A stretch of DNA of 64,000 bases from DATEMU01 sp964414585. Lineage in GTDB: Bacteria > Planctomycetota > Phycisphaerae > UBA1845 > UTPLA1. The stretch is taken from positions 23,021 to 87,020 of the forward strand of contig CAYPXR010000069.1 of the NCBI GenBank assembly GCA_964414585.1, given 5' to 3'. Below are positions 33,776 through 43,237 of this stretch, in pieces. The notes beneath the pieces were generated by a model. That model did not search any database. It worked only from the letters and a program-made list of their open reading frames with translations, and had not been told where the DNA came from. Position numbers and translations under genes: made by a program. How positions within the stretch are numbered: the first letter of the stretch is position 1; every line of letters begins with the position of its first letter.

Positions 33776-35398
33776 ATGCGCCTTTTCCCGGCCATCCTGA
33801 CGATTTCTTGTTTCGCGGCGCTGCCCGCATCGGCGCGGGGACCGTCCGGCGGCGGGACCATGTCGTTCAAGAACAATCTCCTGCCGGGCCAATTGACCGA
33901 GCATCGCGTCAAACGCGTGACCCGGCGGACGATGCAAAAGGGCGACGTCTCCGAGGTCCTGACCTATCAACAAAACGCCGACTGGCTGCACTGCAACATC
34001 GACGAGCCCAAGCCGGGGAGCGCGATGCTCTATCAGATGATGGTCGATCATCCGCCGACGGTCGTGAAAGTGACGCGCGACGGGAAGAAGGTTTCCCCGA
34101 CGCCGGAAGCCTCGCAGTTCAATCTGCCGCTGGGCTCGACGCGGCTGCACAGTTCGGCGACCACGTCGCGAGATGCAGAAGTGCAGGCCCCGATCACCGC
34201 ACCGGTCCAGCAGGCCGTGTTGACCGGCCTTCTGGATTTCGCGCACTGGCCGGCGGGGACCGTCGTCGCGGGCCATCGCTGGCAGCGCGATTTTTCCTGT
34301 GAGGGCTTTGCAGGAACCCAGACGTTTGAGTTTGTCGATACCGTGAAGCTCGGCGACACGATGACCGCCCGGGTCACCCTCTTCGTCGAGGGGCACTTCA
34401 CCGGCGGTCTGGAGCGGGAATACTCCTATGGCAAGGGGCAGGCCCTGATGTACTGGTCGCGACCGGATCGGACGCTCCTCAAGATGGAGGGTCAGGCCGA
34501 CTACGAACGAAATCGCGAAGGGAAGCCAGATCAGTATCATCTCAAACTCAACGTCGACCTGGCCACGTCCAAACAGTTGACCGACGACGAGCAGGAGCAA
34601 GTCAAAGTGGAATTGACCGTCTTCGCCGAAGCGCTGAAAAAATATCGCGCCAAGGACGTGAAATCGACGCTGGAGATTTGCCGGAACTTTCGCTCGCAAT
34701 GGCCGAAATCCCGGTGGCTGCCCGCCGTGGCCGAACTGGAAGCGCAAGCCGCTCCCAAACCGTCGGAGCAGAGCCGCCTCAGCGCCGACCAGTTGAAAAA
34801 GGTGTTGATGCAGACCATTGTCGCATGGGAGGCCGCACGAACCTCCGGCGAGCATGACTTACAGGAAAAGGCGAGAGGGACGCTCGCGCAGGTAGCCATT
34901 GAATACCGCGTGAAACTGGAGAAGCTGGCCCGCGACAAGGACTCCTCCGTGCGCAGCCAGGCGGTCTTCGCACTCGCGATGGGGAAAAACCCCGAAGACG
35001 CGGCCATCGTTCAAAAGGCGATAAACGACAAATCCCCAACCGTGCGCGCGATGGCGCTTGCCGGTTGCGTCGCCCGCGGCCGATCGGACATCCACGCCGA
35101 TTTGCTCATCGCGCGGCTCGACGACGACGAAGCCGGCGTCCGACGCCGGGCGTGTCAGGCCGTCGCCGCCTGCGTGCCGCCGGAGCATTTCTCCATCGTG
35201 AAAATCGTCGAAAAGCTCGATCATCTCATGGTCTATGACGACAGCGACCTCGTCCGCAAAGAGGCGATCCGGGCGCTCGCCGTCGTCGGCGCGCCGGCCG
35301 ACATTCCCAGGCTCGAAAAGGCCCTCACGCACGAGATGAATCACGATAATCGCGACGAGATCGAGAAGGCCATCAAAGCCCTTCGCAACAAGGGCTGA
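33776..35398 (+). CDS. Exported HEAT-repeat protein of unknown function
   Basis: A 540-residue protein with a clear Sec signal peptide (MRLFPAILTISCFAALPASA, cleavage after ASA). The middle is a beta-rich domain of unknown type with motifs like NADWLHCNIDEPKPG. The C-terminal 190 residues are HEAT/PBS-lyase-like helical repeats (SSVRSQAVFALAMGKNPEDA, SPTVRAMALAGCVARG, AGVRRRACQAVAACV, VRKEAIRALAVVGAPAD). HEAT repeats usually serve as protein-binding scaffolds. It lies between lgt and the TPR membrane protein, all on one strand. No enzyme motif is seen. Confidence 0.78.
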   Translation: MRLFPAILTISCFAALPASARGPSGGGTMSFKNNLLPGQLTEHRVKRVTRRTMQKGDVSEVLTYQQNADWLHCNIDEPKPGSAMLYQMMVDHPPTVVKVTRDGKKVSPTPEASQFNLPLGSTRLHSSATTSRDAEVQAPITAPVQQAVLTGLLDFAHWPAGTVVAGHRWQRDFSCEGFAGTQTFEFVDTVKLGDTMTARVTLFVEGHFTGGLEREYSYGKGQALMYWSRPDRTLLKMEGQADYERNREGKPDQYHLKLNVDLATSKQLTDDEQEQVKVELTVFAEALKKYRAKDVKSTLEICRNFRSQWPKSRWLPAVAELEAQAAPKPSEQSRLSADQLKKVLMQTIVAWEAARTSGEHDLQEKARGTLAQVAIEYRVKLEKLARDKDSSVRSQAVFALAMGKNPEDAAIVQKAINDKSPTVRAMALAGCVARGRSDIHADLLIARLDDDEAGVRRRACQAVAACVPPEHFSIVKIVEKLDHLMVYDDSDLVRKEAIRALAVVGAPADIPRLEKALTHEMNHDNRDEIEKAIKALRNKG

Positions 35399-35418
35399 TT
35401 CGGCGAAGATGATCGCCG

Positions 35419-37581
35419 TTGACCTCGATCCCGCCCAACTTGTCGGATCGCCGCACGGCGAAATCGCGCGAACGCCTCCGCCTGGGCATCGGAATGGTCG
35501 CGGCGTGTGCCCTCGTCGCCTTCGCGCATGCCCCGGCCCTGAACGCCAAGGCGCTCTTCATCGACGACGGCGAGTTTGTCATCGAAAATCCGCTCGTCCT
35601 GCATCCAAGCGTGGAATCGGCCCGGCGGTTCATGAGCGAGGTGCTTGAACCCTCCACCGTTTCGGGCTATTACCTGCCGCTATCGATGATCTCGCTCATG
35701 CTCGACGTCGCCATGGGCGGCGGGCCGGACCACCTGGCGACGTTTCATCGCACCAGCCTCGTGCTCCATCTCATCAACACCGCCCTCATCATTCTGATCC
35801 TCTATCGCCTCTTCAAACGGCCGATCGTCGCATCGCTTGTCGGGCTTCTCTTTGGCGTACATCCGCTCACTGTCGAGCCGATTGCCTGGCTCGGCGAGCG
35901 AAAGACGCTGCTGTGCACCTTCTTTTTTCTGACGAGCATCCTCGCCTATTTGAGTTACACCGAGCGGCGACGCCGGCCGAGCTATGGCCTATCGCTCGCG
36001 CTCTTCGTCCTCGCGCTGCTTTCCAAGCCGACCTGCACGCCGCTACCGGTCGTGCTTCTGCTGATCGATTGGTGGCCGCTGGGGCGGCTAACGCGCAAGG
36101 CGGTATTGGAAAAAATCCCGTTTCTGGTCGTTGCGGCGATCTTCGCGTTGATCACGCTGATCTCGCACGAGCGCACGTCGGACGTCTCGGACGTCGCCTC
36201 CGCGTCGCCGATGCGCGCGATCCTGATCCTGTGCCACAACATCGTCTATTACCTCTACGAGATCGTCTGGCCGCGCCATCTCAAGCCGCTCTACCTTTTG
36301 CCAAATCCGCTCAACCTTTCCCATCGAATGGTCCTCATCGGTGTCATCGGGACCGTCATCCTCATCCCGCTGCTGATCGCTACCCTCCGCTGGACGCGGG
36401 CGATCCTCGCCGGCTGGCTCATCTTCTTCATCGCGATCTTCCCCACGCTGGGTGTCGTTCAATTCACTGAATATCTCGCCTGGGACAAGTACGTCTATCT
36501 ACCGGCGATCGGGCTGCTCCTTATCGTCGCATGGGCCCTGGGCCGTGCCGCAGACGGCGTGGAGCGTCGGGCGGTTCCATCCATCGGAAAATTCGCCCTT
36601 TGCGGCGGCCTTGTTGTGCTCGTCGGCTTGGAAATGCTCGGCACGCGCCGGCAATTGGCCCTGTGGCAGGACTCCGAAACACTCGTCCGCTACGCCCTCG
36701 AACACGAACCTCGCTCCGGCATCCTGCATCACCGGCTCGGCGGAATGCTGGAGGTGGCCGGCAAACCAGAGGAGGCTTTCAACGAGTATGAGACCGCCGT
36801 GCGGCTGATGCCCAATAACCCCTTCGCACAGAACAGCCTAGCGCTGGCATTGTCGTCACGCGGCCGCGACCTCGAGGCCGCCGAGCACTTCAAAACGGCG
36901 CTGCGGGTGAAGCATGTCCCCTTCGAAGCCCATTACAATTATGGCCTGTTTCTCGCGAAGCACGGCCGTCGGCCGCAAGCCATCGAGCAATTCGCGGCAG
37001 CCCTGCAAAAGCGTCCCCATTTCACGGAGGCGCACATCCATCTGGCTGACGCACTCGCCGACGAGGGGCGATTCGCCGAAGCGATGAATCATTACGTCGC
37101 GGCCCTAGAGGACCGCCCAGACTCGCCGCTCCTGCACAACAACCTCGGCTCGGTCCTGCGCGGAATGGGCCGCATCGATGAAGCAATCGCCGAGTACCAG
37201 GCGGCCCTGGCGCTCGATCCGCGATTCGCCAACTCCATGATCAATCTGGCAAATGCATTTCGGCAAAAAGGGCGACTGGACGGAGCCATCGAAAAATACC
37301 GCGCCGCCATCGCCATGGATCCTTCCATCGGCGCGGCGCACCTCAACCTCGGTACGGCGTTGTTGGAAAAGAAAAAATACTCCGAAGCGGAGACGGCCCT
37401 CCGCGAAGCGGTTCGCCTGCTGCCCGATAACGCCGATGCACATTTCTATTTTGGCAGGACGCTGGAGGAATTGGGTCGCACGGATGAAGCCGCAAAGGAA
37501 TATGAAGAGACGTTGCGCCTGAAACCGAATCATGCGGGGGCCGCAGAAAAAATCAAAAAATATCGTCACAACCCCCGTTGA
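35419..37581 (+). CDS. TMTC-like membrane protein with C-terminal TPR repeats
   Basis: A 720-residue protein. The N-terminal 400 residues are polytopic, with an acidic loop FIDDGEFVIENPLVLHPS after the first helix and the segments FGVHPLTVEPIAWLGERKTL and LSKPTCTPLPVVLLLIDWW, as in the TMTC/GT-C-like proteins that combine a glycosyltransferase-like membrane part with TPRs. About eight TPR units follow (for example NNLGSVLRGMGRIDEAIAEY, AHLNLGTALLEKKKYSEAET). The best start is the TTG at 35419; an ATG at residue 26 is the alternative. In eukaryotes TMTC proteins O-mannosylate cadherins; a similar protein glycosylation role here is only inference. Confidence 0.8.
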   Translation: MTSIPPNLSDRRTAKSRERLRLGIGMVAACALVAFAHAPALNAKALFIDDGEFVIENPLVLHPSVESARRFMSEVLEPSTVSGYYLPLSMISLMLDVAMGGGPDHLATFHRTSLVLHLINTALIILILYRLFKRPIVASLVGLLFGVHPLTVEPIAWLGERKTLLCTFFFLTSILAYLSYTERRRRPSYGLSLALFVLALLSKPTCTPLPVVLLLIDWWPLGRLTRKAVLEKIPFLVVAAIFALITLISHERTSDVSDVASASPMRAILILCHNIVYYLYEIVWPRHLKPLYLLPNPLNLSHRMVLIGVIGTVILIPLLIATLRWTRAILAGWLIFFIAIFPTLGVVQFTEYLAWDKYVYLPAIGLLLIVAWALGRAADGVERRAVPSIGKFALCGGLVVLVGLEMLGTRRQLALWQDSETLVRYALEHEPRSGILHHRLGGMLEVAGKPEEAFNEYETAVRLMPNNPFAQNSLALALSSRGRDLEAAEHFKTALRVKHVPFEAHYNYGLFLAKHGRRPQAIEQFAAALQKRPHFTEAHIHLADALADEGRFAEAMNHYVAALEDRPDSPLLHNNLGSVLRGMGRIDEAIAEYQAALALDPRFANSMINLANAFRQKGRLDGAIEKYRAAIAMDPSIGAAHLNLGTALLEKKKYSEAETALREAVRLLPDNADAHFYFGRTLEELGRTDEAAKEYEETLRLKPNHAGAAEKIKKYRHNPR

Positions 37582-37615
37582 GACAGTGAAATAACTATTC
37601 GAAAATTGTAGTCCG

Positions 37616-38689
37616 TTACGTGATCTTCAATTCCAACGGCGTCGTCTGCATCGCGGCCTTGATACTCACCTGCCCGGCCAAACGCCGAACGAAACCCATA
37701 ACGGATTCCCGTGTTACGTCGTCCGCTCTCTCAAAAACATCCACCGGCGTCCCGTTGTCGCCGCTGGTGCGAATGGAAATATTGATCGGCACTTCGCCGA
37801 GAAACGGCACGCCGAGGCGCTCGGCCGCCTGCTTCGCGCCGCCGCGGCCGAAGAGGTCGTACTCCTTGCCGGTGTCCGGCGCGCGGAAGTAGCTCATATT
37901 CTCGACGACGCCGAGGATCGGCACATTCAATTGCTGATACATCCGCAGGGCCTTGATCGCATCGAGCAGGGCGACGGCCTGCGGTGTGCAGACGACGACG
38001 GCCCCGGAGAGCGGGATCGTCTGCGAGAGCGTCAGCGGCACGTCGCCGGTGCCGGGCGGCAGGTCGATGATCAGGTAATCGAGTTCGCCCCAATCGACCT
38101 GATCGAGGAATTGCTTGATGACGCCGTGGACCATGGGCCCGCGCCAGATGACGGCCTTTTCCGGCTCGACCATGAAGCCCATGGACATGATCTTGATGCC
38201 CGCGGCTTCGAGCGGCACGAGCTTCTCACCGCGGACGCGGGGCTTTTCAAACTCCAGACCGATCATCTTGGGGATCGACGGGCCGTAGATGTCCGCGTCG
38301 AGCAGGCCGACCTTCGCGCCGTCGCGGGCCAGGCCGACGGCCGCAAGCACGGCGATCGTCGATTTGCCCACGCCGCCCTTGCCCGCGCCGACGGCGATCG
38401 TGTTCTTCACGCCCGGCAACCGGCCGGCGAGATTGGGCGTCGCGCGGACCTGGGCCGACCATTCGATCTCGACGGCCGATGCGCCGATCTTTTTCAACGC
38501 GCCTTCGACGTCCTTCTTGATCTGGTCCTTCAGCGGACAGGCGGGCGTGGTCAGCTCGATGCCGATCTTGACGCGGCCGTCGGTAATGGCGACGCCTTTG
38601 ACCATGTTGAGTGTGACGAGGTCTTTGCCGAGTTCGGGGTCCTTGACGCCGCGCATCGCGGTGAGGACTTGATCGTTGGTGATGCTCAT
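37616..38689 (-). CDS. Mrp/ApbC-type P-loop ATPase (Fe-S cluster carrier family) lacking the CxxC motif
   Basis: A 357-residue protein. An N-terminal MIP18/DUF59 domain (MRGVKDPELGKDLVTLNMVK) is followed by the deviant Walker A VGAGKGGVGKSTIAVLAAV, LLDADIYGPSIPKMIG, and DYLIIDLPPGTGDVPLTLSQ. Mrp/ApbC/Nbp35 proteins bind and hand over Fe-S clusters, using a CxxC at the dimer interface. Here that place reads ENMSYFRAPDTGKEYDLFG, without cysteines, so cluster binding may be altered. The ATG overlaps the stop of the upstream gene (TAATG), with an AGGAAA ribosome site before it; the longer frame to 38788 is therefore not used. Confidence 0.88.
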   Translation of the reverse strand: MSITNDQVLTAMRGVKDPELGKDLVTLNMVKGVAITDGRVKIGIELTTPACPLKDQIKKDVEGALKKIGASAVEIEWSAQVRATPNLAGRLPGVKNTIAVGAGKGGVGKSTIAVLAAVGLARDGAKVGLLDADIYGPSIPKMIGLEFEKPRVRGEKLVPLEAAGIKIMSMGFMVEPEKAVIWRGPMVHGVIKQFLDQVDWGELDYLIIDLPPGTGDVPLTLSQTIPLSGAVVVCTPQAVALLDAIKALRMYQQLNVPILGVVENMSYFRAPDTGKEYDLFGRGGAKQAAERLGVPFLGEVPINISIRTSGDNGTPVDVFERADDVTRESVMGFVRRLAGQVSIKAAMQTTPLELKIT

Positions 38690-39954
38690 TAATTTCCTAG
38701 GATGGTGTCCACGAAAGGTTGCAAGTCCGCCGCCGTCACGGAACCACTCGCGTTGAAATCGCCGCGGAGGAGGCTGCAACAGGAACATGATAGCGCCGCG
38801 GCGGGCGGGTCGAGCAGGGCCAGCACAAAACGGTCCACATCGTCGTCATCGACCGTCCCATCGCAATTCATATCGCCGAGGATGATCGCGGTCGAGGCAC
38901 AGTCCAATTGCGAGATGAAGGGGGCGGCTTCACCGTTCGCGGTCGTAAAGAAGCCGCCGGCGAAGATCTCCGAATCGGAGACCAGCAATGCGCGAACGCT
39001 GTCATTGGCGCCGCCGCCGACCGCCGACCATGCCGAGCCGTCCCAATAAGCGATATGCGAAGCGGCAATTCCGCCGGCCGTCGTGAAGGAGCCGCCGACA
39101 TACAGTCGACCGCCATGCTCGGCGAGGGCGAAGACCGTGTCATCCGTGCCGGAGCCCAGGGCGTGCCACGCATGGCCGTCCCAGCGGGCAATGTTGCTGA
39201 CGGGCATACCGACCACGGAGACAAAATCACCACCGGCGATCAAGTCGCCGTTGTAAACGCACAAGGCGTAAACGTATCCGCCGATCCAGCCGTAGAAGGG
39301 CGTCAGGTTCGCGCCGTCGTATTGCGCGATGCCCATCGCCGACATGTGGTTTACCTGCGTGAACGAACCGCCGACGACGAGCGCGCCGTCGTACTCTCGC
39401 AGGGCGTACACCCAGGGGAACGACCCGCCGGTGATGCCGGCCCCCAGCATCTGCCAGCTCGACCCGTCCCAGCGGGCGATGCTGCCGAGGCTCGTAAACC
39501 AGCCGCCGATGAACAACTCTCCGTTGAAAACGTGAACGGCACGGACGGTATTGTTAATCGTGTTGGCCATTGGCGACCAGGCATTTCCATTCCACGCGGC
39601 CACGCGATTGACGGTCAACGCACCGGCCGTCGTGAAACTCCCGCCGGCGATCAACTGGCCCTCATAGACATCCAGACCGAACACCGGACCATTAAGTCCG
39701 GTCGCCAGCGCCGACCAGTTCTCGCCGTCCCATTTGGCGATATTGCCGACCGCCTGGCCGCCGGCCAGCGCGAATTGACCACCGATGTAAAGGGCCGGTC
39801 CGTTGCCGTCGTCATAGACCGCGAGGGAATGCACCGGAGCGTTTGTGCCGGGCGCGAATTTTCCGGTCGACCAGACCGGCTCACAATCCTGCCCCGAAAC
39901 AGGAGCCACAACGGCGGCGAGTCCGACCCCGACGATGCCAACGAGAGATCGCAT
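38689..39954 (-). CDS. Exported beta-propeller-like protein with dockerin-type C-terminus
   Basis: A 421-residue protein with signal peptide (MRSLVGIVGVGLAAVVAPVSG). About seven repeats follow of the form LYIGGQFALAGG...NIAKWDGENWSALATG, which look like blades of a kelch/delta-60-type beta-propeller. The C-terminal 60 residues carry two EF-hand-like dockerin type I half-repeats (LGDMNCDGTVDDDDVDRFV and RGDFNASGSVTAADLQPFV). Such dockerin-like ends are frequent on planctomycete exported proteins and may bind calcium or cell-surface partners. The stop overlaps the start of the Mrp ATPase gene by one base, an unexpected coupling for a secreted and a cytoplasmic protein. Confidence 0.82.
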   Translation of the reverse strand: MRSLVGIVGVGLAAVVAPVSGQDCEPVWSTGKFAPGTNAPVHSLAVYDDGNGPALYIGGQFALAGGQAVGNIAKWDGENWSALATGLNGPVFGLDVYEGQLIAGGSFTTAGALTVNRVAAWNGNAWSPMANTINNTVRAVHVFNGELFIGGWFTSLGSIARWDGSSWQMLGAGITGGSFPWVYALREYDGALVVGGSFTQVNHMSAMGIAQYDGANLTPFYGWIGGYVYALCVYNGDLIAGGDFVSVVGMPVSNIARWDGHAWHALGSGTDDTVFALAEHGGRLYVGGSFTTAGGIAASHIAYWDGSAWSAVGGGANDSVRALLVSDSEIFAGGFFTTANGEAAPFISQLDCASTAIILGDMNCDGTVDDDDVDRFVLALLDPPAAALSCSCCSLLRGDFNASGSVTAADLQPFVDTILGN

Positions 39955-40004
39955 CAGGATAGTTTACTCGACGGGGCGGCCGGTCTCCAAGAACGGCGGC
40001 GGAC

Positions 40005-40508
40005 TTATTCGTGGGAATCTTCCGGTATGTGCGACACGCCACGCCGACGGGCGAGGGCCTTCAGTCGTTGATAATGGTCGGCGCCTTCTTCGGCGAGTTC
40101 CTGGAAAAGCGATCGGAGATGCGCCTGCGGGACGAGCTTCGCCTGTTGCGCGTAAAACGCCGCCGTCTTGCGCTCCGTCTGGAGGATCATGCGCATGGCG
40201 TCGTGAAACGACGCCTCGTCGCGAACGTCGAGAAGGCGCGTGCCGGTGACGACGAGGTCCTTGTCGTCGTTGGTCAGCACGAAATCGGCTTGCGGGTACA
40301 TCTCGGCGAGAAGCTGTTGGAGGCGCTGCTTGTGTCCCTGCTCCTCGTCGGCCATCTCGGCGAATTCGCGGCGATCTCCGGGGTTCGGCGCCTTTTCGGA
40401 GAGCACGAGGTATCGATAGGCGGCGACGGTCTCGCCGTAAACGCCGATGGCCAGAATCTTGTCTGGGCCGCGACCATCTGCTGCATCGGCGCTGGGGGCG
40501 TCGGACAT
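40005..40508 (-). CDS. Ferritin-like / rubrerythrin-type protein
   Basis: A 167-residue protein with a four-helix ferritin-like pattern of carboxylate and His ligands: GVYGETVAAYRYLVLSEKA (helix A), FAEMADEEQGHKQRLQQLL (helix B with ExxH), MILQTERKTAAFYAQQ (helix C), and ELAEEGADHYQRLKAL (helix D with ExxxxH). This indicates a di-iron site, with roles in oxidative stress or iron handling in related proteins. The ATG at 40508 follows a GGAG ribosome site; the longer frame to 40613 is rejected. It is divergent from typA. There is no rubredoxin domain. Confidence 0.78.
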   Translation of the reverse strand: MSDAPSADAADGRGPDKILAIGVYGETVAAYRYLVLSEKAPNPGDRREFAEMADEEQGHKQRLQQLLAEMYPQADFVLTNDDKDLVVTGTRLLDVRDEASFHDAMRMILQTERKTAAFYAQQAKLVPQAHLRSLFQELAEEGADHYQRLKALARRRGVSHIPEDSHE

Positions 40509-40632
40509 GGCGATATTCTCCGGCAAGGGCGGTCGAAGAGCAATTCGGAGCGATTCGATTAGCCAAATCGGTTCCGATGCCTTAGAATTGCCGGGCTGAA
40601 AACACAACGACATTCAAGCAGGTGAGAGCCCC

Positions 40633-42441
40633 ATGGAGTTTCGCAACTTAGCCATCATTGCCCACGTCGATCACGGAAAAACGTCGCTCGTCGATTGTCT
40701 CCTGCGCCAGTCCGGCATGTTCCGCGAAGGGACGATGACCGGCGATCTCATCATGGACTCCAACCCGCAGGAGCGCGAGCGGGGGATCACCATCTTCGCG
40801 AAGAACTGCGCGATTCAGTACAAGGACTACAAGATCAACCTGATCGACACGCCGGGCCACGCGGATTTCGGCGGAGAAGTCGAGCGCGTCCTGAAGATGG
40901 CCGACGGCTGCCTGCTCGTCGTCGATGCCTTTGAAGGGCCGATGCCGCAGACGCGGTTCGTGCTGAAAAAGGCGTTCGAATATCACCTCAAGCCGATCCT
41001 CGTCATCAACAAGATCGACCGGCCCGACGCCCGGCCGAAAGACGTGCTCGACGAATCGCACGATCTGTTCATCGATCTCGGCGCGGATGAGCATTGCCTC
41101 GAATGGCCGGTGCTTTATTCCAGCGCCAAGATGGGCTTTGCCCGGCGGCACTTGAACGACAAGAACGAAGACATCGGGCCGCTCTTCGAGGAAATCGTTC
41201 GCAGCGTCCCGCCGCCCTCCGGCTCGGAGACCGCTCCGGTGCAGATGCTCGTGGCCTCGCTGGATTATTCCGATTACGTCGGACGAATCGCCGTCGGCCG
41301 CGTCTTCAACGGCGTCCTGAAGAGCGGGCAGGAACTCATGCTCATCTCCCGCGACGGTCACCGCAGCAAGGCCAAGATTGACACGCTTTTCACCTATGAA
41401 GGTTTAGGCAGAAAGAAGGCGGAGTTCGCCATTGCCGGTGACATCGTCGCGGTGACCGGCATCCCCGACGTCGGCATCGGCGACACTATTGCAGACCCCG
41501 ACGATCCGCATCCGCTCCCAACCATCCCCGTCGACGAACCGACGCTCACGATGGTCTTTTCCGTCAACACGTCGCCCTTCGCCGGGCGAGAGGGCGAATA
41601 TCTGACGACGCGGCATATCCGTGACCGGCTGATGAAGGAATTGCAGTCCAACGTCGCGCTGCGCGTCGAAGACATGGCGCAAAAGGACAATTTCCGGGTG
41701 TCGGGGCGCGGCCTGCTTCACCTCGGCGTCTTGATCGAGACGATGCGCCGCGAAGGCTACGAACTCATGGTCGGCAAGCCCAAAGTCATTTACCGCGAGA
41801 TCGGCGGGAAGAAGTGCGAACCGATCGAATACCTCGTCGTCGACGTCCCTTCGTCGTCCGTCGGCTCGGTCATCGAGCTGGTCGGCGGCCGCCGCGGCGA
41901 GATGCTCAAGATGGACACCAAGGAGGACATGTGCCATCTCGAGTTTACGATCCCCGCGCGCGGGCTCATCGGCCTTCGGACGCGCATGCTCAACGCGACC
42001 CGCGGCGAGGCGGTCATGCACCACTCCTTTTATGAATACGAACATTTAAGAGGAGCGATCCCCACGCGGCACATCGGCGTGATGGTGGCGATGGAGACGG
42101 GGCGCGTCACGGCGTACGCACTGGAAAACCTCGCCGATCGCGGGACGATGTTCGTGAAGCCCGGCGACGAAATCTACAAGGGCCAGGTCGTCGGCGAACA
42201 CTGCAAGGACGACGACATCGACGTGAACGTCGCCAAGCTGAAAAAGCTCACCAATATCCGCGCCGCCTCGGCGGACAAAACCGTCGTGCTCAAGCCCGCT
42301 CGGGAGCTGTCGCTGGAAGCGATGCTCGAATACATCGAAGATGACGAGTGGGTGGAAGTGACGCCGAAAAATTGCCGGATACGAAAGCGCCTCCTGGACC
42401 CCTTGGAACGCAAGCGGGCGGGACGCGAAAAAGAAGAATAG
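40633..42441 (+). CDS. typA: Ribosome-binding GTPase TypA/BipA
   Basis: A 602-residue translational GTPase close to the normal family length. G1 is AHVDHGKTS, the G2 region is NPQERERGITI, G3 is DTPGHADFGGEV, G4 is NKIDRPDA and the G5 area is SSAKMG. Domains II, III and V follow, and the C-terminal TypA-specific domain contains the conserved GTMFVKPGDEIYKGQVVGEH. It binds 70S ribosomes and affects assembly and stress responses. The start is fixed by homology (MEFRNLAIIAHVDH), with a GGTGAG-like ribosome site upstream. Confidence 0.97.
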   Translation: MEFRNLAIIAHVDHGKTSLVDCLLRQSGMFREGTMTGDLIMDSNPQERERGITIFAKNCAIQYKDYKINLIDTPGHADFGGEVERVLKMADGCLLVVDAFEGPMPQTRFVLKKAFEYHLKPILVINKIDRPDARPKDVLDESHDLFIDLGADEHCLEWPVLYSSAKMGFARRHLNDKNEDIGPLFEEIVRSVPPPSGSETAPVQMLVASLDYSDYVGRIAVGRVFNGVLKSGQELMLISRDGHRSKAKIDTLFTYEGLGRKKAEFAIAGDIVAVTGIPDVGIGDTIADPDDPHPLPTIPVDEPTLTMVFSVNTSPFAGREGEYLTTRHIRDRLMKELQSNVALRVEDMAQKDNFRVSGRGLLHLGVLIETMRREGYELMVGKPKVIYREIGGKKCEPIEYLVVDVPSSSVGSVIELVGGRRGEMLKMDTKEDMCHLEFTIPARGLIGLRTRMLNATRGEAVMHHSFYEYEHLRGAIPTRHIGVMVAMETGRVTAYALENLADRGTMFVKPGDEIYKGQVVGEHCKDDDIDVNVAKLKKLTNIRAASADKTVVLKPARELSLEAMLEYIEDDEWVEVTPKNCRIRKRLLDPLERKRAGREKEE

Positions 42442-42461
42442 GGCCGCGGGACCGTCGTTTG

Positions 42462-43229
42462 ATGTCCAATCCCGTCGACATTCTCTCCGCCGTTCGCCGG
42501 TCCGATCAGGCGCTCTGCGAACAGGTCGCCCGATGGGAAGCCCTGGACATCGGCGTGGCATACTGTTCGACGAATTTTCCAACCCTCGCCGCCGCCAATC
42601 AACTTCGCGACGCCTGGCTCGCTGAAGTCGACGGGCCCAGCGCCTATGAACGAGCCGAGACGTACTATCGAGAGCGCCACCTGACATGCCTGGCATGGAC
42701 GCCGGCATCGGGGCAGGCGATCGAGCCGCTGGAAGGGCTGCTGACACCGAAAGGCTGGCGACGCGTCGATCGTCTGGCGATGAGCCTGACCGACTGGAGC
42801 ATTCTCGAATCGGAATCCGAAGCGACGATCCGCGTCCTGCCGGCGCGGGCCATGCCCAAGGCCCATCGACAGACTTACGCCGATGCCGGGGCGTCGGACG
42901 AAGAAACCGCGGCAGCCATCGAACGGCTGAACGATTCTAACTACGACGCCTTTGTCGCCTCCATCGACGGCCGACCGGCCGGGCGAATCGGATATCTGGA
43001 AGTCGGCGATATCGCGAGGTTGTCGGAACTTTGGGTTGAGCCGTCGCTTCACGGCCGAGGCGTCGGTCCGGCGCTGTTGCAACACGCCCTTCAACTCGCG
43101 CGACGACTGCTTCCACGCGCGATCGTCACGGCGGTTGAAGTGACCAACACGAAGGGGCGGGATTTTCTCGTACGATGTGGTTTTGAATCGGGCGGCACGT
43201 TGACGCATTTCGCGCGGCCGAGCCCCTAA
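42462..43229 (+). CDS. GNAT family N-acetyltransferase
   Basis: A 255-residue protein whose C-terminal half is a GNAT domain: IDGRPAGRIGYLEVGDIARL (beta strands 3-4), LSELWVEPSLHGRGVGPALL with the acetyl-CoA pyrophosphate loop (RGVGPAL), and NTKGRDFLVRCGFESGGTL at the end. The N-terminal half is a degenerate second GNAT-like or unknown domain. The ATG is 20 nt after typA; an upstream part of the frame overlaps typA and is not counted. The substrate is unknown. Confidence 0.82.
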   Translation: MSNPVDILSAVRRSDQALCEQVARWEALDIGVAYCSTNFPTLAAANQLRDAWLAEVDGPSAYERAETYYRERHLTCLAWTPASGQAIEPLEGLLTPKGWRRVDRLAMSLTDWSILESESEATIRVLPARAMPKAHRQTYADAGASDEETAAAIERLNDSNYDAFVASIDGRPAGRIGYLEVGDIARLSELWVEPSLHGRGVGPALLQHALQLARRLLPRAIVTAVEVTNTKGRDFLVRCGFESGGTLTHFARPSP

Positions 43230-43237
43230 AGGCCGAG

